A stretch of 64,000 nucleotides of DNA from Pacificoceanicola sp049341065 (GTDB taxonomy: Bacteria > Pseudomonadota > Alphaproteobacteria > Rhodobacterales > Rhodobacteraceae), in the NCBI RefSeq assembly GCF_049341065.1, contig NZ_JBMPIX010000017.1:23335-87334 (forward strand), written 5' to 3'. Position numbers and translations under genes: made by a program. How positions within the stretch are numbered: the stretch's first letter is position 1; the number at the start of each line of letters is the position of its first letter. The notes beneath the pieces were generated by a model. That model saw only the letters and a list, made by a program, of their open reading frames with translations, ran no database searches and was not told the origin of the DNA. Positions 17,547-26,207 of this stretch are shown here, in pieces.

Positions 17547-19469
17547 ATGAAACGTTCAATGGATACAATCGACGCCTTCGTTCGGGACGAAGAGGGCAAC
17601 GTAACGATCTTCTCGGTCTTCATGGTAATTCTGGTGCTCATCATCACGGGCGCATCGGTGGACATCATGCGTTTTGAAGCCACCCGTACCAAGATGCAGA
17701 GCTCCATGGACCGCGCGGTTCTGGCGGCGGCAGACCTGGATCAGAAACAAGACCCGGTTCTGGTGGTCAATGACTACATGAACAAATCGGGACTGGCGGG
17801 GGTCGTCGCGAATGTGACGGTCGAACAGGCCGCGAATGCGCGGACGGTGACCGCATCGGGCACCGGGGTCATGGACACCATCTTCCTGCATATGTCCGGT
17901 TTCGATACCTTGACCGCTCCGGCGATCAGCGCCGCTGAGGAAAAAATCTCGAACGTCGAGATTTCCATGGTGCTCGATATCTCCGGGTCGATGCGCTTTA
18001 ACCAGCGGATGGACCGGATGCGCCCCGCAGCGCAGGCATTTGTGAACAAGGTCATGTCCGAAGACACCAACGGTGTGACCACGCTCAGCGTCGTTCCCTA
18101 TGCCGGCCATGTGAACCCTGGCGACATCCTGTTCGACTACTTCCGTGGCAAGCGTCCGAAGATCAAGCACGAGAACAACGGTTGGGGCAACGGCGATCAG
18201 GACGCGCCCGGCAACTCGCTTTGCAACAACAACGCCGAAAATGCCGAAGAAGGTGCCGCTGATCCAAGCTGCGGCGGTGGCGCGACCGCAACGTCTTCCG
18301 GCGGCTATTTCGACAAGTGGAGCCAACCGATCGAAGACATGGTGTTCTATTTCGACACGGATGGCGACGGCATCTACGATATTGCCCACAAGATCAATAA
18401 CTTCCCAACCGATGCACAGCGCGACGCAGATATGTTCTTTCGTGGGGCTGTGGCCTATCTCTTTAGCCAGGACAACAAGCTGACGCACGCAGATCAGTTC
18501 CTTGGTGCCTCTGTAAAAGGTGGCTCGCGGCAGGAAAACCCGACACGGTACTTCCAGGTCAAGGGCGACCAGAACGGCGCGGAAAGTGATCTTGGCCCGA
18601 CGAAGCACAGGGGTAAGCGTCCCGGCGGAACCTTCTCGTACAGCCAAGTGAATTTCGAATACTGGGCGCAGTTCTACGAATCGCCGAACCCGCCGGTGAC
18701 CGAAACCACTGTCGAAGAACCTGTGGCGGACGGCGCGGACTCGGATCAAAATATCAACATGCCGGGTTCCTGCATCGAGATCTACGACGACGAGTTCGCC
18801 ACGACAGAGATGCCAAAATCCGACGATTATGTTCCGCATTTCATGTACTGGGACATCGACCGCGAAACGATGGACTGGGGCTGGTGCCCGAGCGAAAACG
18901 AAGCGGTGCAGTATTATTCTTCCGATCGTCAACACCTGGTGGATTTCATTGGCGGCCTGCGTCTGCATGACGGCACCGGTATCCAGTACGGCTTGAAATA
19001 TGGCTTGGCACTTCTCGACCCGAACAACCGCGATGAGATGGGCTATCTGATCGAGGCCGGGCTCGTAGACCCCAGCTTTGAAGGCCGCCCGATCGACTGG
19101 AACGACCCGGAGACCGAGAAATACGTGGTCATCATGACCGACGGTCAGACCACCGACCAGTATCGCCCGACAGATCCGCGTGCCGCGATCAACGGTGAGG
19201 TCGAGTTGCAGAACCAAGGGTCTGGAAGCTCTTACAAAATGTCGAACACGTCGACCAACGTCAGCGACCTGATGCAACAGTGTGAACTGGCCAAATCCAA
19301 GGGTGTGACTGTCTTCACCATCGCCTTTGAAACCAACGCCGCTGCTGCTGCCGACATGTTGGCCTGTGCTTCCTCGCCCAGTCACCACTTCCACGTCCAA
19401 GGCGACGAAATTGCCGAAGCATTCGACGCGGTTGCCCGCCAGATCAACAACCTGAGGCTGATCCAATGA
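17547..19469 (+). CDS. TadG-like von Willebrand factor A protein, tandem paralogue
   Basis: A 640-residue paralogue of the preceding gene, collinear over its whole length: DEEGNVTIFSVFMVILVLIITG membrane helix, MVLDISGSMRFN, GWGNGDQDAPGNSLC, YFDTDGDGIYD, FQVKGDQNGAESDLGPTK, VIMTDGQTTDQY and QINNLRLIQ at the end. I chose the start at 17547 (MKRSMDTID) because it has AAGGA 9 bp upstream and matches the N-terminal length of its neighbour; 17529 (MQGMHGMKRS, GAGGGG upstream) is an alternative. It overlaps the TadE-like gene by 4 nt. Confidence 0.85.
   Translation: MKRSMDTIDAFVRDEEGNVTIFSVFMVILVLIITGASVDIMRFEATRTKMQSSMDRAVLAAADLDQKQDPVLVVNDYMNKSGLAGVVANVTVEQAANARTVTASGTGVMDTIFLHMSGFDTLTAPAISAAEEKISNVEISMVLDISGSMRFNQRMDRMRPAAQAFVNKVMSEDTNGVTTLSVVPYAGHVNPGDILFDYFRGKRPKIKHENNGWGNGDQDAPGNSLCNNNAENAEEGAADPSCGGGATATSSGGYFDKWSQPIEDMVFYFDTDGDGIYDIAHKINNFPTDAQRDADMFFRGAVAYLFSQDNKLTHADQFLGASVKGGSRQENPTRYFQVKGDQNGAESDLGPTKHRGKRPGGTFSYSQVNFEYWAQFYESPNPPVTETTVEEPVADGADSDQNINMPGSCIEIYDDEFATTEMPKSDDYVPHFMYWDIDRETMDWGWCPSENEAVQYYSSDRQHLVDFIGGLRLHDGTGIQYGLKYGLALLDPNNRDEMGYLIEAGLVDPSFEGRPIDWNDPETEKYVVIMTDGQTTDQYRPTDPRAAINGEVELQNQGSGSSYKMSNTSTNVSDLMQQCELAKSKGVTVFTIAFETNAAAAADMLACASSPSHHFHVQGDEIAEAFDAVARQINNLRLIQ
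18174..18242 (+). repeat. Repeat copy 3: DNA encoding the GWGNGDQDAPGNSLC module
   Basis: These 23 codons lie within the second vWA gene. Their first 39 bases equal copy 1 (10477–10439, minus strand), a closer match than to the tandem paralogue at 16050. Confidence 0.9.
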
Positions 19470-20005
19470 TGATGTCACGTTTCCATAACCTGGCCCGACG
19501 TTTCCGCAGCGAAGAGGACGGCAACGCGACGGTCGAGTTCGCTGTCTACTTCACGGTCTTCTTCCTGTTGCTCGCAGCCGGTGTCGAGATCGCCTACATG
19601 AACCTTCGACACGCCATGCTTGAACGCGGTGTTGACCTCGCGACCCGGGAAATCCGTCTGAGCACGGGCCATATCCCGACCTACGAAGAGGTGCGCGGCA
19701 TGATTTGCGAAAAGGCCACGATCCTCGACGATTGCGCCAACAACCTGCGTCTGGAAATGGTTCAGGTCGACCCCCGTGATTTCACGTCGGCACCTGTGGA
19801 TGCTGATTGCCAGAACGCAGTTCAGGACCCGCATCCGGTGCGTAACTTTGTGCCCGGGCAGGACAACGAGCTGATGCTGGTGCGCGCCTGCCTGAAGTAC
19901 AAGCCGATGCTGCCGACCACGTCGCTTGGCAAAAAACTCAACAAGGACGCCGAAGGATACGCCCAGATGGTCGTGACCTCCGCCTTCGTCCAGGAACCGA
20001 GGTAA
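19466..20005 (+). CDS. TadE-like secreted protein
   Basis: A 179-residue TadE-family protein with SEEDGNATVEFAVYFTVFFLLLAAGVEIAY, the characteristic E-containing helix. The remaining domain is extracytoplasmic. It parallels the minus-strand gene at 11065 in size and in the shared segments LRLEMV and HPVRNFVPGQDNELMLVRACLKYKP. The start overlaps the vWA stop by 4 nt (ATGA), implying coupled translation. Confidence 0.83.
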   Translation: MMMSRFHNLARRFRSEEDGNATVEFAVYFTVFFLLLAAGVEIAYMNLRHAMLERGVDLATREIRLSTGHIPTYEEVRGMICEKATILDDCANNLRLEMVQVDPRDFTSAPVDADCQNAVQDPHPVRNFVPGQDNELMLVRACLKYKPMLPTTSLGKKLNKDAEGYAQMVVTSAFVQEPR

Positions 20006-20010
20006 GACCG

Positions 20011-20568
20011 ATGTTGAAACAGCTTCTTTCCCGACTGAACAGCTTTCGCCGTGACGAGGCGGGCAATGTCACCATCGAGTCCCTGCTTTGGCTGCCTCTG
20101 ATCATGACAATTCTGGCCGCGACCTTTTCGCTGCACGATGCCTTTCGATACAAGAGCCTGAACATCAAGGCCGCCTATACGATCTCGGACGCCCTGTCGC
20201 GTGAGACCGCCCCGATCGACGATGCCTATCTTGATGGCATGGTGGATCTGCTGTCCTACCTGACGCGCTCGGCGGGGCCTTACTCGCTGCGTGTGACGCT
20301 GGTGCGATACACCGATGCCGGTGGCGGCTATCAGGTGGAATGGTCGCAGACCCGCGGTGGCTTTGAGGCCATGACCGGCAGCGATCTGACAAACCTGTCC
20401 GCCAATCTGCCGAACATGCTGAACAACGAGCGCATCATCGTGGTTGAGACGCAGACCGAATATCGGCCGCCCTTCGTGGTGCCGGGTTTGAACACGGCAA
20501 ACCTGTTCTACAACTTCGGGTTCACGCGTCCGCGCTTTGCTCCCAAGATCGTCTGGAGCGACGCCTGA
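20011..20568 (+). CDS. TadE/TadF-like secreted protein
   Basis: A 185-residue protein with DEAGNVTIESLLWLPLIMTILAATFSLHDAF as prepilin-like helix. It resembles the protein at 10394 (YTISDALSRETAPIDDAYLDG versus FVISDMLSRETDSVDDTYVDS) but stops at FTRPRFAPKIVWSDA, without the Gly/Asn tail. It lies 5 nt after the TadE-like gene and is the last of the cluster, followed by a terminator. Confidence 0.83.
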   Translation: MLKQLLSRLNSFRRDEAGNVTIESLLWLPLIMTILAATFSLHDAFRYKSLNIKAAYTISDALSRETAPIDDAYLDGMVDLLSYLTRSAGPYSLRVTLVRYTDAGGGYQVEWSQTRGGFEAMTGSDLTNLSANLPNMLNNERIIVVETQTEYRPPFVVPGLNTANLFYNFGFTRPRFAPKIVWSDA

Positions 20569-20644
20569 CGCCGCGGCTGTCGCGGACGGACCGGAGTTTG
20601 TCGAAAACAACGGGGGCACCGGACGGATTGCATTGATACTTCTG

Positions 20645-20674
20645 AACAGGGCTGGTTCACTGGCCCTGTTTTTT
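20645..20674 (+). terminator. Rho-independent terminator ending the Tad-like cluster
   Basis: AACAGGGC (20645–20652) and GCCCTGTT (20663–20670) form a perfect 8-bp stem with a 10-nt loop, followed by T6 (20669–20674). The T run ends only 3 bp before the GGAGGT ribosome site of the sarcosine oxidase beta gene. Confidence 0.85.
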
Positions 20675-20687
20675 CTTGGAGGTGGCG

Positions 20688-21941
20688 ATGCGTTTCTCGG
20701 GGCTCCGGGTTCTCAAGGAAGGGTTGACCGGCAACAAAGGCTGGACCCCGCACTGGCGTGACCCGTCGCCAAAGGATGAATACGACATCGTCATCATTGG
20801 CGGTGGCGGCCATGGTCTTGCCACGGCCTTTTATCTGGCCAAGGAACATGGGCTGACCAATGTTGCCGTGCTGGAAAAGGGGTATCTTGGCGGCGGCAAC
20901 GTGGGGCGGAACACCACCATCGTGCGCGCCAACTACGGTCTGCCGGGCAACTCTGAATTCTATTCCCATTCGCTGAAACTGTGGGAGGGGATGGAGCAGG
21001 AGCTGAATTACAACGTGATGCATTCCCAACGCGGGATCATCAACCTGTTCCACTCGGACGGCGCGCGCGATGCGGCGGCGCGGCGCGGCAATGCCATGGT
21101 CAACCAAGGCGACGACGCGATCTTGCTGGACCGTGAGGGCGTGCGCAAACTGCTGCCCTATCTTGATCATGACAACATCCGCTTCCCGATTTACGGCGGT
21201 CTCTACCATCCGCGCGGCGGCACGGCCCGGCACGATGCGGTGGCCTGGGGCTATGCGCGCGGGGCAGACCAGCGCGGCGTGGACCTGATCCAGAACTGCG
21301 AAGTGACCGGCATCGATATCGAAAGCGGCTGCGTGACCGGCGTTCAGACCTCGCGCGGGGCGATCCGCGCCAAGAAGGTCGGGATTGTCGTGGCTGGACG
21401 CTCGGGGCTTGTGGCCGGGATGGCGGGGATGCGGCTGCCGATCGAAAGCCACGTCTTGCAGGCTTTCGTGACTGAAGGTCTGAAGCCGGTGATCGACCAT
21501 GTGGTGACCTTCGGCATGGGGCATTTCTATATCAGCCAGTCCGACAAGGGCGGGTTGGTCTTTGGCGGTGATCTGGATTTCTATGCCTCCTACGCCGCGC
21601 GCGGCAACCTTCCCGGACAAGAGCACGTGATGGAGGCGGCGATGACGCTGATGCCGATGATCGGCAAGGCGCGGCTGTTGCGCAGCTGGGGCGGGATCAT
21701 GGACATGTCGCCCGATGGCTCTCCGATCATCGACAAGACCGGAGTCGAGGGACTCTATCTGAACTGCGGCTGGTGCTACGGCGGCTTCAAGGCAGTGCCC
21801 GGCTCAGGCTTTAGTTTTGCCCATCTGATTGCGCAGGATCGACACCACGAACCGGCAGCGCGGTTCCGGCTGGACCGCTTCGAAACGGGTCGCGGCTTGA
21901 TGGATGAAGAAGGCACCGGTGCGCAGCACAATCTGCACTGA
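20688..21941 (+). CDS. soxB: Sarcosine oxidase, beta subunit
   Basis: A 417-residue FAD enzyme subunit that oxidatively demethylates sarcosine to glycine. The FAD-binding motif is DIVIIGGGGHGLATAFYLA (about 33–51), and HPRGGTARHDAVAWGYARGAD is the family region near the flavin. The start at 20688 has GGAGGT 4 bp upstream. It is first in a soxB–soxD–soxA–soxG operon for the heterotetrameric enzyme, which passes the methyl group to tetrahydrofolate. This soxB is unrelated to the sulfur-oxidation soxB at 46942. Confidence 0.95.
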   Translation: MRFSGLRVLKEGLTGNKGWTPHWRDPSPKDEYDIVIIGGGGHGLATAFYLAKEHGLTNVAVLEKGYLGGGNVGRNTTIVRANYGLPGNSEFYSHSLKLWEGMEQELNYNVMHSQRGIINLFHSDGARDAAARRGNAMVNQGDDAILLDREGVRKLLPYLDHDNIRFPIYGGLYHPRGGTARHDAVAWGYARGADQRGVDLIQNCEVTGIDIESGCVTGVQTSRGAIRAKKVGIVVAGRSGLVAGMAGMRLPIESHVLQAFVTEGLKPVIDHVVTFGMGHFYISQSDKGGLVFGGDLDFYASYAARGNLPGQEHVMEAAMTLMPMIGKARLLRSWGGIMDMSPDGSPIIDKTGVEGLYLNCGWCYGGFKAVPGSGFSFAHLIAQDRHHEPAARFRLDRFETGRGLMDEEGTGAQHNLH

Positions 21942-21992
21942 CGCGCAAGGCGAGGGCGGCACTTTGGGTATTTTGAAAGAGAAGAAGCTGGC

Positions 21993-22259
21993 ATGAGATT
22001 ACCTTGTCCAATCTGCGGCGAGCGGGACCGGCGCGAGTTTTATTATCAGGGCGCGGCAAGCCTGTTGGCGCGCCCGGAAGCCGAAGCTTCGGCGGAGGAA
22101 TGGCATGCCTATCTGCACCTGCGCGACAACCCGGCAGGGCGTACCCAGGATCTTTGGTATCACGAGGCCGGCTGCGGTGCGTGGATGGTGGTGGACCGTG
22201 ATACCCTGACCCACGAGGTGTTTGGCGCCGAATTGGTGGAGGCGAGCGATGCGGATTGA
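21993..22259 (+). CDS. soxD: Sarcosine oxidase, delta subunit
   Basis: An 88-residue subunit of heterotetrameric sarcosine oxidase. The zinc-site cysteines appear in LPCPICGERDRREF near the start, and the conserved HEAGCGAWMVVDRDT lies near the C-terminus. Size and position between beta and alpha genes are typical. The last 11 nt overlap the alpha gene. Confidence 0.94.
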   Translation: MRLPCPICGERDRREFYYQGAASLLARPEAEASAEEWHAYLHLRDNPAGRTQDLWYHEAGCGAWMVVDRDTLTHEVFGAELVEASDAD

Positions 22260-25185
22260 CGGCAAGGGGCGGATTGACCGGAGCCGCCCTCTGGGCTTTC
22301 GCTTTGACGGGCGCAGCTATCAAGGATTTGCCGGGGATACGTTGGCCTCGGCGCTGATGGGCGAAGGGCAGCGGCTGATCGGGCGCAGTTTCAAGTACCA
22401 CCGTCCACGCGGCGTGTTGACGGCCGGGTCGGAAGAACCCAACGCCTTGGTCACGGTGCGCAGCGGCGCGCGGGCCGACCCCAACACCCGCGCCACGGTG
22501 CAGGAACTTTACGAGGGGCTGGAGGCGCGCAGCCAGAACCGCTGGCCGTCGCTTGGTTTTGATCTGCTGGGTGTGAACGATCTGGCCGCGCCATTCTTTG
22601 GGGCAGGGTTTTATTACAAGACCTTCATGTGGCCCAAAGCCTTTTGGGAAAAGGTTTACGAGCCGATCATTCGTCGCGCGGCCGGACTGGGCGCGCTGTC
22701 GGGCGCTCCGGTGGAAGAGCGGTATGACCGGGCCTATGCTTTTTGCGATGTACTGGTCATCGGTGGGGGCGCGACAGGCCTGATGGCTGCTTTGGCCGCA
22801 GGGCGCGCCGGGGCCGATGTGGTTTTGTGCGATGAAGGCCTGCAGCTTGGCGGGCGTCTGTTGAACGAAGAGGAAGAGGTGGACGGCATTCCCGCGCATC
22901 TTTGGGCCGAAGAGATCGGCGCAGAGCTGGCGGCGATGGAAAATGTACGCATCATGACGCGCACCTCGGTCACCGGGGCCTATGATCAGGGAACCTATGG
23001 CGCCTTGCAGCGGGTCTCGCACCACCTTGCGGCGCCGGGGCAGCGCCCGTTGGAAACCTTCTGGCGGATCGTCGCCAAGCGCGCGGTGCTTTGCGCTGGC
23101 GCATTGGAGCGGCATGTCGCCTTTCAGGACAATGATCGCCCCGGCATCATGATGGCGGGGGCGATGCGGGCCTATCTGAACCGCTGGGGCGTGGTGGCTG
23201 GCAAGACCGTCGCGGTCTTTGGAAACAACGACGATGCGCATCGCACGGCGCGCGACTTGGCCGAGGCGGGCATGCATGTGGTTGGTCTGATCGACAGCCG
23301 CCATGACGCCGAAAACCTTGCCGGGGACGTACCGTTCTACCCCGGCGCACAGGTGACGCGCGGGCTTGGGCGGCAAGGTCTGGAAGGGGTCGCGCTGCGC
23401 CTGCCGAACGGTCGCGAAGAACGGCTCTCGGTTCAGGCGCTGGGCGTTTCAGGGGGGTGGAACCCCTCGGTGCATCTGGCTTGCCACATGAACGGCCGAC
23501 CGGTGTGGAACGACGATATCCTGAGCTTCGTGCCTCGGGATGGAATGGTGCCGGGCATGACGGTGGCGGGGGCGGCGCGCGGATCGTTTTCAACGGCGCT
23601 CTGTCTGCAACAGGGTGCCGAAACCGGGTTGGAGGCCGCGCGGGCGCTGGGCCGCAAGGGCGATTTGCCTGACATCCCCGAGGCCGAGGATACGCCCTAT
23701 CGTATAAGACGGCTTTGGGCGGTTGCGGGAAAGGCGCGCGCCTGGCTGGATTGCCAGAACGACGTGACGGTCAAGGATATCAAGCAGGCGGCGACGGAAA
23801 ACTTCCGCTCGGTCGAGCATATGAAGCGCTATACCACGCAGGGTATGGCGACGGATCAGGGCAAGAATTCCAACGTTTCGGCTTTGGCCATTCTGGCCGA
23901 TGCAACCGGGCGCGATATTCCCGAAACCGGCACGACGACGTTCCGCCCGCCCTACACGCCCGTTGCAATTGCCGCGATGGGGGCCGGGGCGCAGGGCAAG
24001 GGCTTTGCGCCGCAGCGGTTCACCACCTCGCATAAGGCCAGCGTCGAAAAAGGCGCGCCGATGGTCGAGGCCGGGCTTTGGTATCGGCCATCCTACTTTC
24101 CGCGACCGGGCGAAACCACATGGCGGCAAAGCTGTGACCGTGAGGTGCGCATGGTGCGCGAGGCGGTGGGCGTTTGCGATGTCTCGACGCTGGGCAAGAT
24201 CGAACTGTTTGGCGCGGATGTCGGCCCGTTCCTCGATTTCGTCTATGCCAATATGTTCAGCACGCTCAAGGTAGGCCGGGTCCGCTATGGCCTGATGCTG
24301 CGCGAAGATGGGTATGTCATGGACGACGGCACCACCGCGCGGTTGAGTGAAAACCACTGGGTCATGACAACGACCACCGCTGCGGCGGGTTTGGTCATGC
24401 GGCATCTGGATTGGGTCAAACAGGCGTTTTGCGCCGGGATGGACGTCCGGTTTACCTCGGCCACGGAGCAATGGGCGCAATTTGCCGTCGCCGGCCCGAA
24501 ATCGCGCGACCTGCTGAACGGCGTGCTGGACCGCGCCATCGACGATGAGGGCTTGCCCTTCATGGCCTGCGGCGCGGTGTCGGTGATGGGCGTGGCGGGG
24601 CGTCTGTTCCGGATCTCCTTCTCGGGGGAGCATGCCTATGAGATCGCTGTGCCCGCCCGCTATGGCGACAGCCTGTTCCGCACGCTTGTCGCACGGGCCG
24701 AGGCGATGCAGGGCGGCGCCTATGGGATGGAGGCGCTGAACGTTTTGCGGATCGAAAAGGGCCATATCACCCATTCTGAAATCCATGGGCGGACCACCGC
24801 GTTTGATATCGGCTTTCAGCGCATGCTGAGCACCAAAAAGGATTTCATCGGCAAGGCGATGGCCGCCCGCCCCGGGTTGCTGGACCCATCGCGCGAGCAA
24901 CTGGTTGGGTTGCGCCCTGTCGGCGCGATCAAGATGATCCCGGCGGGGGCGCATCTATTTGAACAGGGGGCCGAGCCGGTGCGCGCGAATGACCTTGGCT
25001 ATGTCACCAGCACCGGGTTTTCCCCAACTCTGGACGAGGTGCGGGCGCTTGGCTTTTTGCGCAGTGGCCCTGCGCGGCATGGCGATACGGTGAAGCTGGT
25101 GGATCATCTGCGCGGGGTGGAAACGCTGTGCGAAGTAACCGATCCGGTGGCTTTTGATCAGGCGGGAGGGCGGCTTCGTGGCTGA
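22249..25185 (+). CDS. soxA: Sarcosine oxidase, alpha subunit
   Basis: A 978-residue multidomain subunit. It has an N-terminal ferredoxin-like segment (FKYHRPRGVLTAGSEEPNALVTV), an NAD-binding flavoprotein domain (VLVIGGGATGLMAALAAGRAG) and a C-terminal folate-binding aminomethyltransferase-like domain (from about residue 600) that forms methylene-tetrahydrofolate. The start MRIDGKGRIDRSRPLG at 22249 overlaps soxD; GGTGGAGG lies just upstream. The next gene overlaps its end by 8 nt. Confidence 0.95.
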   Translation: MRIDGKGRIDRSRPLGFRFDGRSYQGFAGDTLASALMGEGQRLIGRSFKYHRPRGVLTAGSEEPNALVTVRSGARADPNTRATVQELYEGLEARSQNRWPSLGFDLLGVNDLAAPFFGAGFYYKTFMWPKAFWEKVYEPIIRRAAGLGALSGAPVEERYDRAYAFCDVLVIGGGATGLMAALAAGRAGADVVLCDEGLQLGGRLLNEEEEVDGIPAHLWAEEIGAELAAMENVRIMTRTSVTGAYDQGTYGALQRVSHHLAAPGQRPLETFWRIVAKRAVLCAGALERHVAFQDNDRPGIMMAGAMRAYLNRWGVVAGKTVAVFGNNDDAHRTARDLAEAGMHVVGLIDSRHDAENLAGDVPFYPGAQVTRGLGRQGLEGVALRLPNGREERLSVQALGVSGGWNPSVHLACHMNGRPVWNDDILSFVPRDGMVPGMTVAGAARGSFSTALCLQQGAETGLEAARALGRKGDLPDIPEAEDTPYRIRRLWAVAGKARAWLDCQNDVTVKDIKQAATENFRSVEHMKRYTTQGMATDQGKNSNVSALAILADATGRDIPETGTTTFRPPYTPVAIAAMGAGAQGKGFAPQRFTTSHKASVEKGAPMVEAGLWYRPSYFPRPGETTWRQSCDREVRMVREAVGVCDVSTLGKIELFGADVGPFLDFVYANMFSTLKVGRVRYGLMLREDGYVMDDGTTARLSENHWVMTTTTAAAGLVMRHLDWVKQAFCAGMDVRFTSATEQWAQFAVAGPKSRDLLNGVLDRAIDDEGLPFMACGAVSVMGVAGRLFRISFSGEHAYEIAVPARYGDSLFRTLVARAEAMQGGAYGMEALNVLRIEKGHITHSEIHGRTTAFDIGFQRMLSTKKDFIGKAMAARPGLLDPSREQLVGLRPVGAIKMIPAGAHLFEQGAEPVRANDLGYVTSTGFSPTLDEVRALGFLRSGPARHGDTVKLVDHLRGVETLCEVTDPVAFDQAGGRLRG

Positions 25186-25732
25186 ACTTATGGCACTCAG
25201 CCCTTGCGCGGGGCTGCTTCCGAAAACGCATGGGCGGTGGACGCTGAGCGAGGTGGATCCGGGGCACCTGACATGGCTTTCACCCTTCAAAGGGCAGCGT
25301 GCCGCGCTGAGCGCCGCCTTGCAGCAGGCGCACGGGCTTGACTGGCCCGAGGTCGGAAAAGTGAGCCAAGGCCAACAGGCACGATGCCTTTGGGTCGGCA
25401 GGGATCAGGCCATGCTGATGGGCCCGGCGCCTGACGAAACGCTGAAGGGCCACGCGGCAGTCAGTGCGCAGTCGGACGGTTGGTCCGTGCTTCGCCTGGA
25501 GGGCGCGGGTGGTGATCAGGTCTTGGCACGCCTGGTGCCGGTGGATCTGCGTGTCGCTGTTTTTGCGCCCGGCGACGTAGCGCGCACGCAATGCCTGCAT
25601 GTGAACGTGACGGTGATGCGGGACAGTGACGAGGCGATCGTCATTCTCGGGTTCCGCTCGATGGCCGAAACCTTGATACACGAGATCGAGAGCGCAATGG
25701 TATCGGTTGCCGCCCAAGGCAACGCGGGCTAG
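25178..25732 (+). CDS. soxG: Sarcosine oxidase, gamma subunit
   Basis: A 184-residue gamma subunit with the weakly conserved fold of aminomethyltransferase-like proteins (WSVLRLEGAGGDQVLARLVPVDLR, RTQCLHVNVTVMR). I chose GTG at 25178 because GGGAGGG lies 7 bp upstream and it overlaps the alpha stop by 8 nt; ATG at 25190 is possible. No folate genes (purU, folD) follow in the window. Confidence 0.9.
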   Translation: MAELMALSPCAGLLPKTHGRWTLSEVDPGHLTWLSPFKGQRAALSAALQQAHGLDWPEVGKVSQGQQARCLWVGRDQAMLMGPAPDETLKGHAAVSAQSDGWSVLRLEGAGGDQVLARLVPVDLRVAVFAPGDVARTQCLHVNVTVMRDSDEAIVILGFRSMAETLIHEIESAMVSVAAQGNAG

Positions 25733-25763
25733 ATAGCCTGTTGTTCAAATTGGGAGAGTTCCG

Positions 25764-26039
25764 ATGCGTTTGCCGTTGATTTTTGCCTGTTCCTTGATGC
25801 TTGCGACACCAGCGATCGCGCAAGAGGCGGTGGCCGACTGCGATGCGCAACTTGTCGTCGTGATGAAGGCTGTGGACGCGCGCCGGGCGGGAGACAGCGC
25901 CGGAAAGGCCAAGCGGGTCTTGCGCAAGGAATACGGGCGCACGGCGGCGGATATGCTGGTCGAATTTGTCTATAGCGTGCCCGAAGCGCAGCTGGGCGAG
26001 ATTGAAGGCGCCTATCGCACACAATGCGAAGCCATGTGA
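25764..26039 (+). CDS. Small secreted protein of unknown function
   Basis: A 91-residue protein with a clear signal peptide (MRLPLIFACSLMLATPAIAQEA, cleavage after AIA). The mature part of about 71 residues is mostly helical in appearance and carries two cysteines (ADCDAQL and RTQCEAM), which could form a disulfide. GGGAGAG lies upstream. No family recognised. Confidence 0.75.
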   Translation: MRLPLIFACSLMLATPAIAQEAVADCDAQLVVVMKAVDARRAGDSAGKAKRVLRKEYGRTAADMLVEFVYSVPEAQLGEIEGAYRTQCEAM

Positions 26040-26207
26040 GGCGGGCGTGATCGAAAAGGGGCGCCTTTCGGCGCGCCTGATATCTCGTCGTTGGCCTTTG
26101 GCCGCCTCCTCGGGTGGGTGCCCGTGGCTTGGGGACGCGCAAAATCTCTGGGGACAGATTGGTTTGGGTTCTGGACTCGGGCGCGTACAGGGCCAATATA
26201 GATCACC

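Noticed and set aside
17556..19478. A 640-codon open frame on the minus strand opposite the second vWA gene
   Set aside because: It is a mirror of a strongly supported gene in G+C-rich DNA; it has no recognisable domain and an implausible His/Arg/Val-rich composition.
20645..20687. Riboswitch in front of sarcosine oxidase
   Set aside because: The gap is too short for a glycine riboswitch and only a simple terminator stem is seen.
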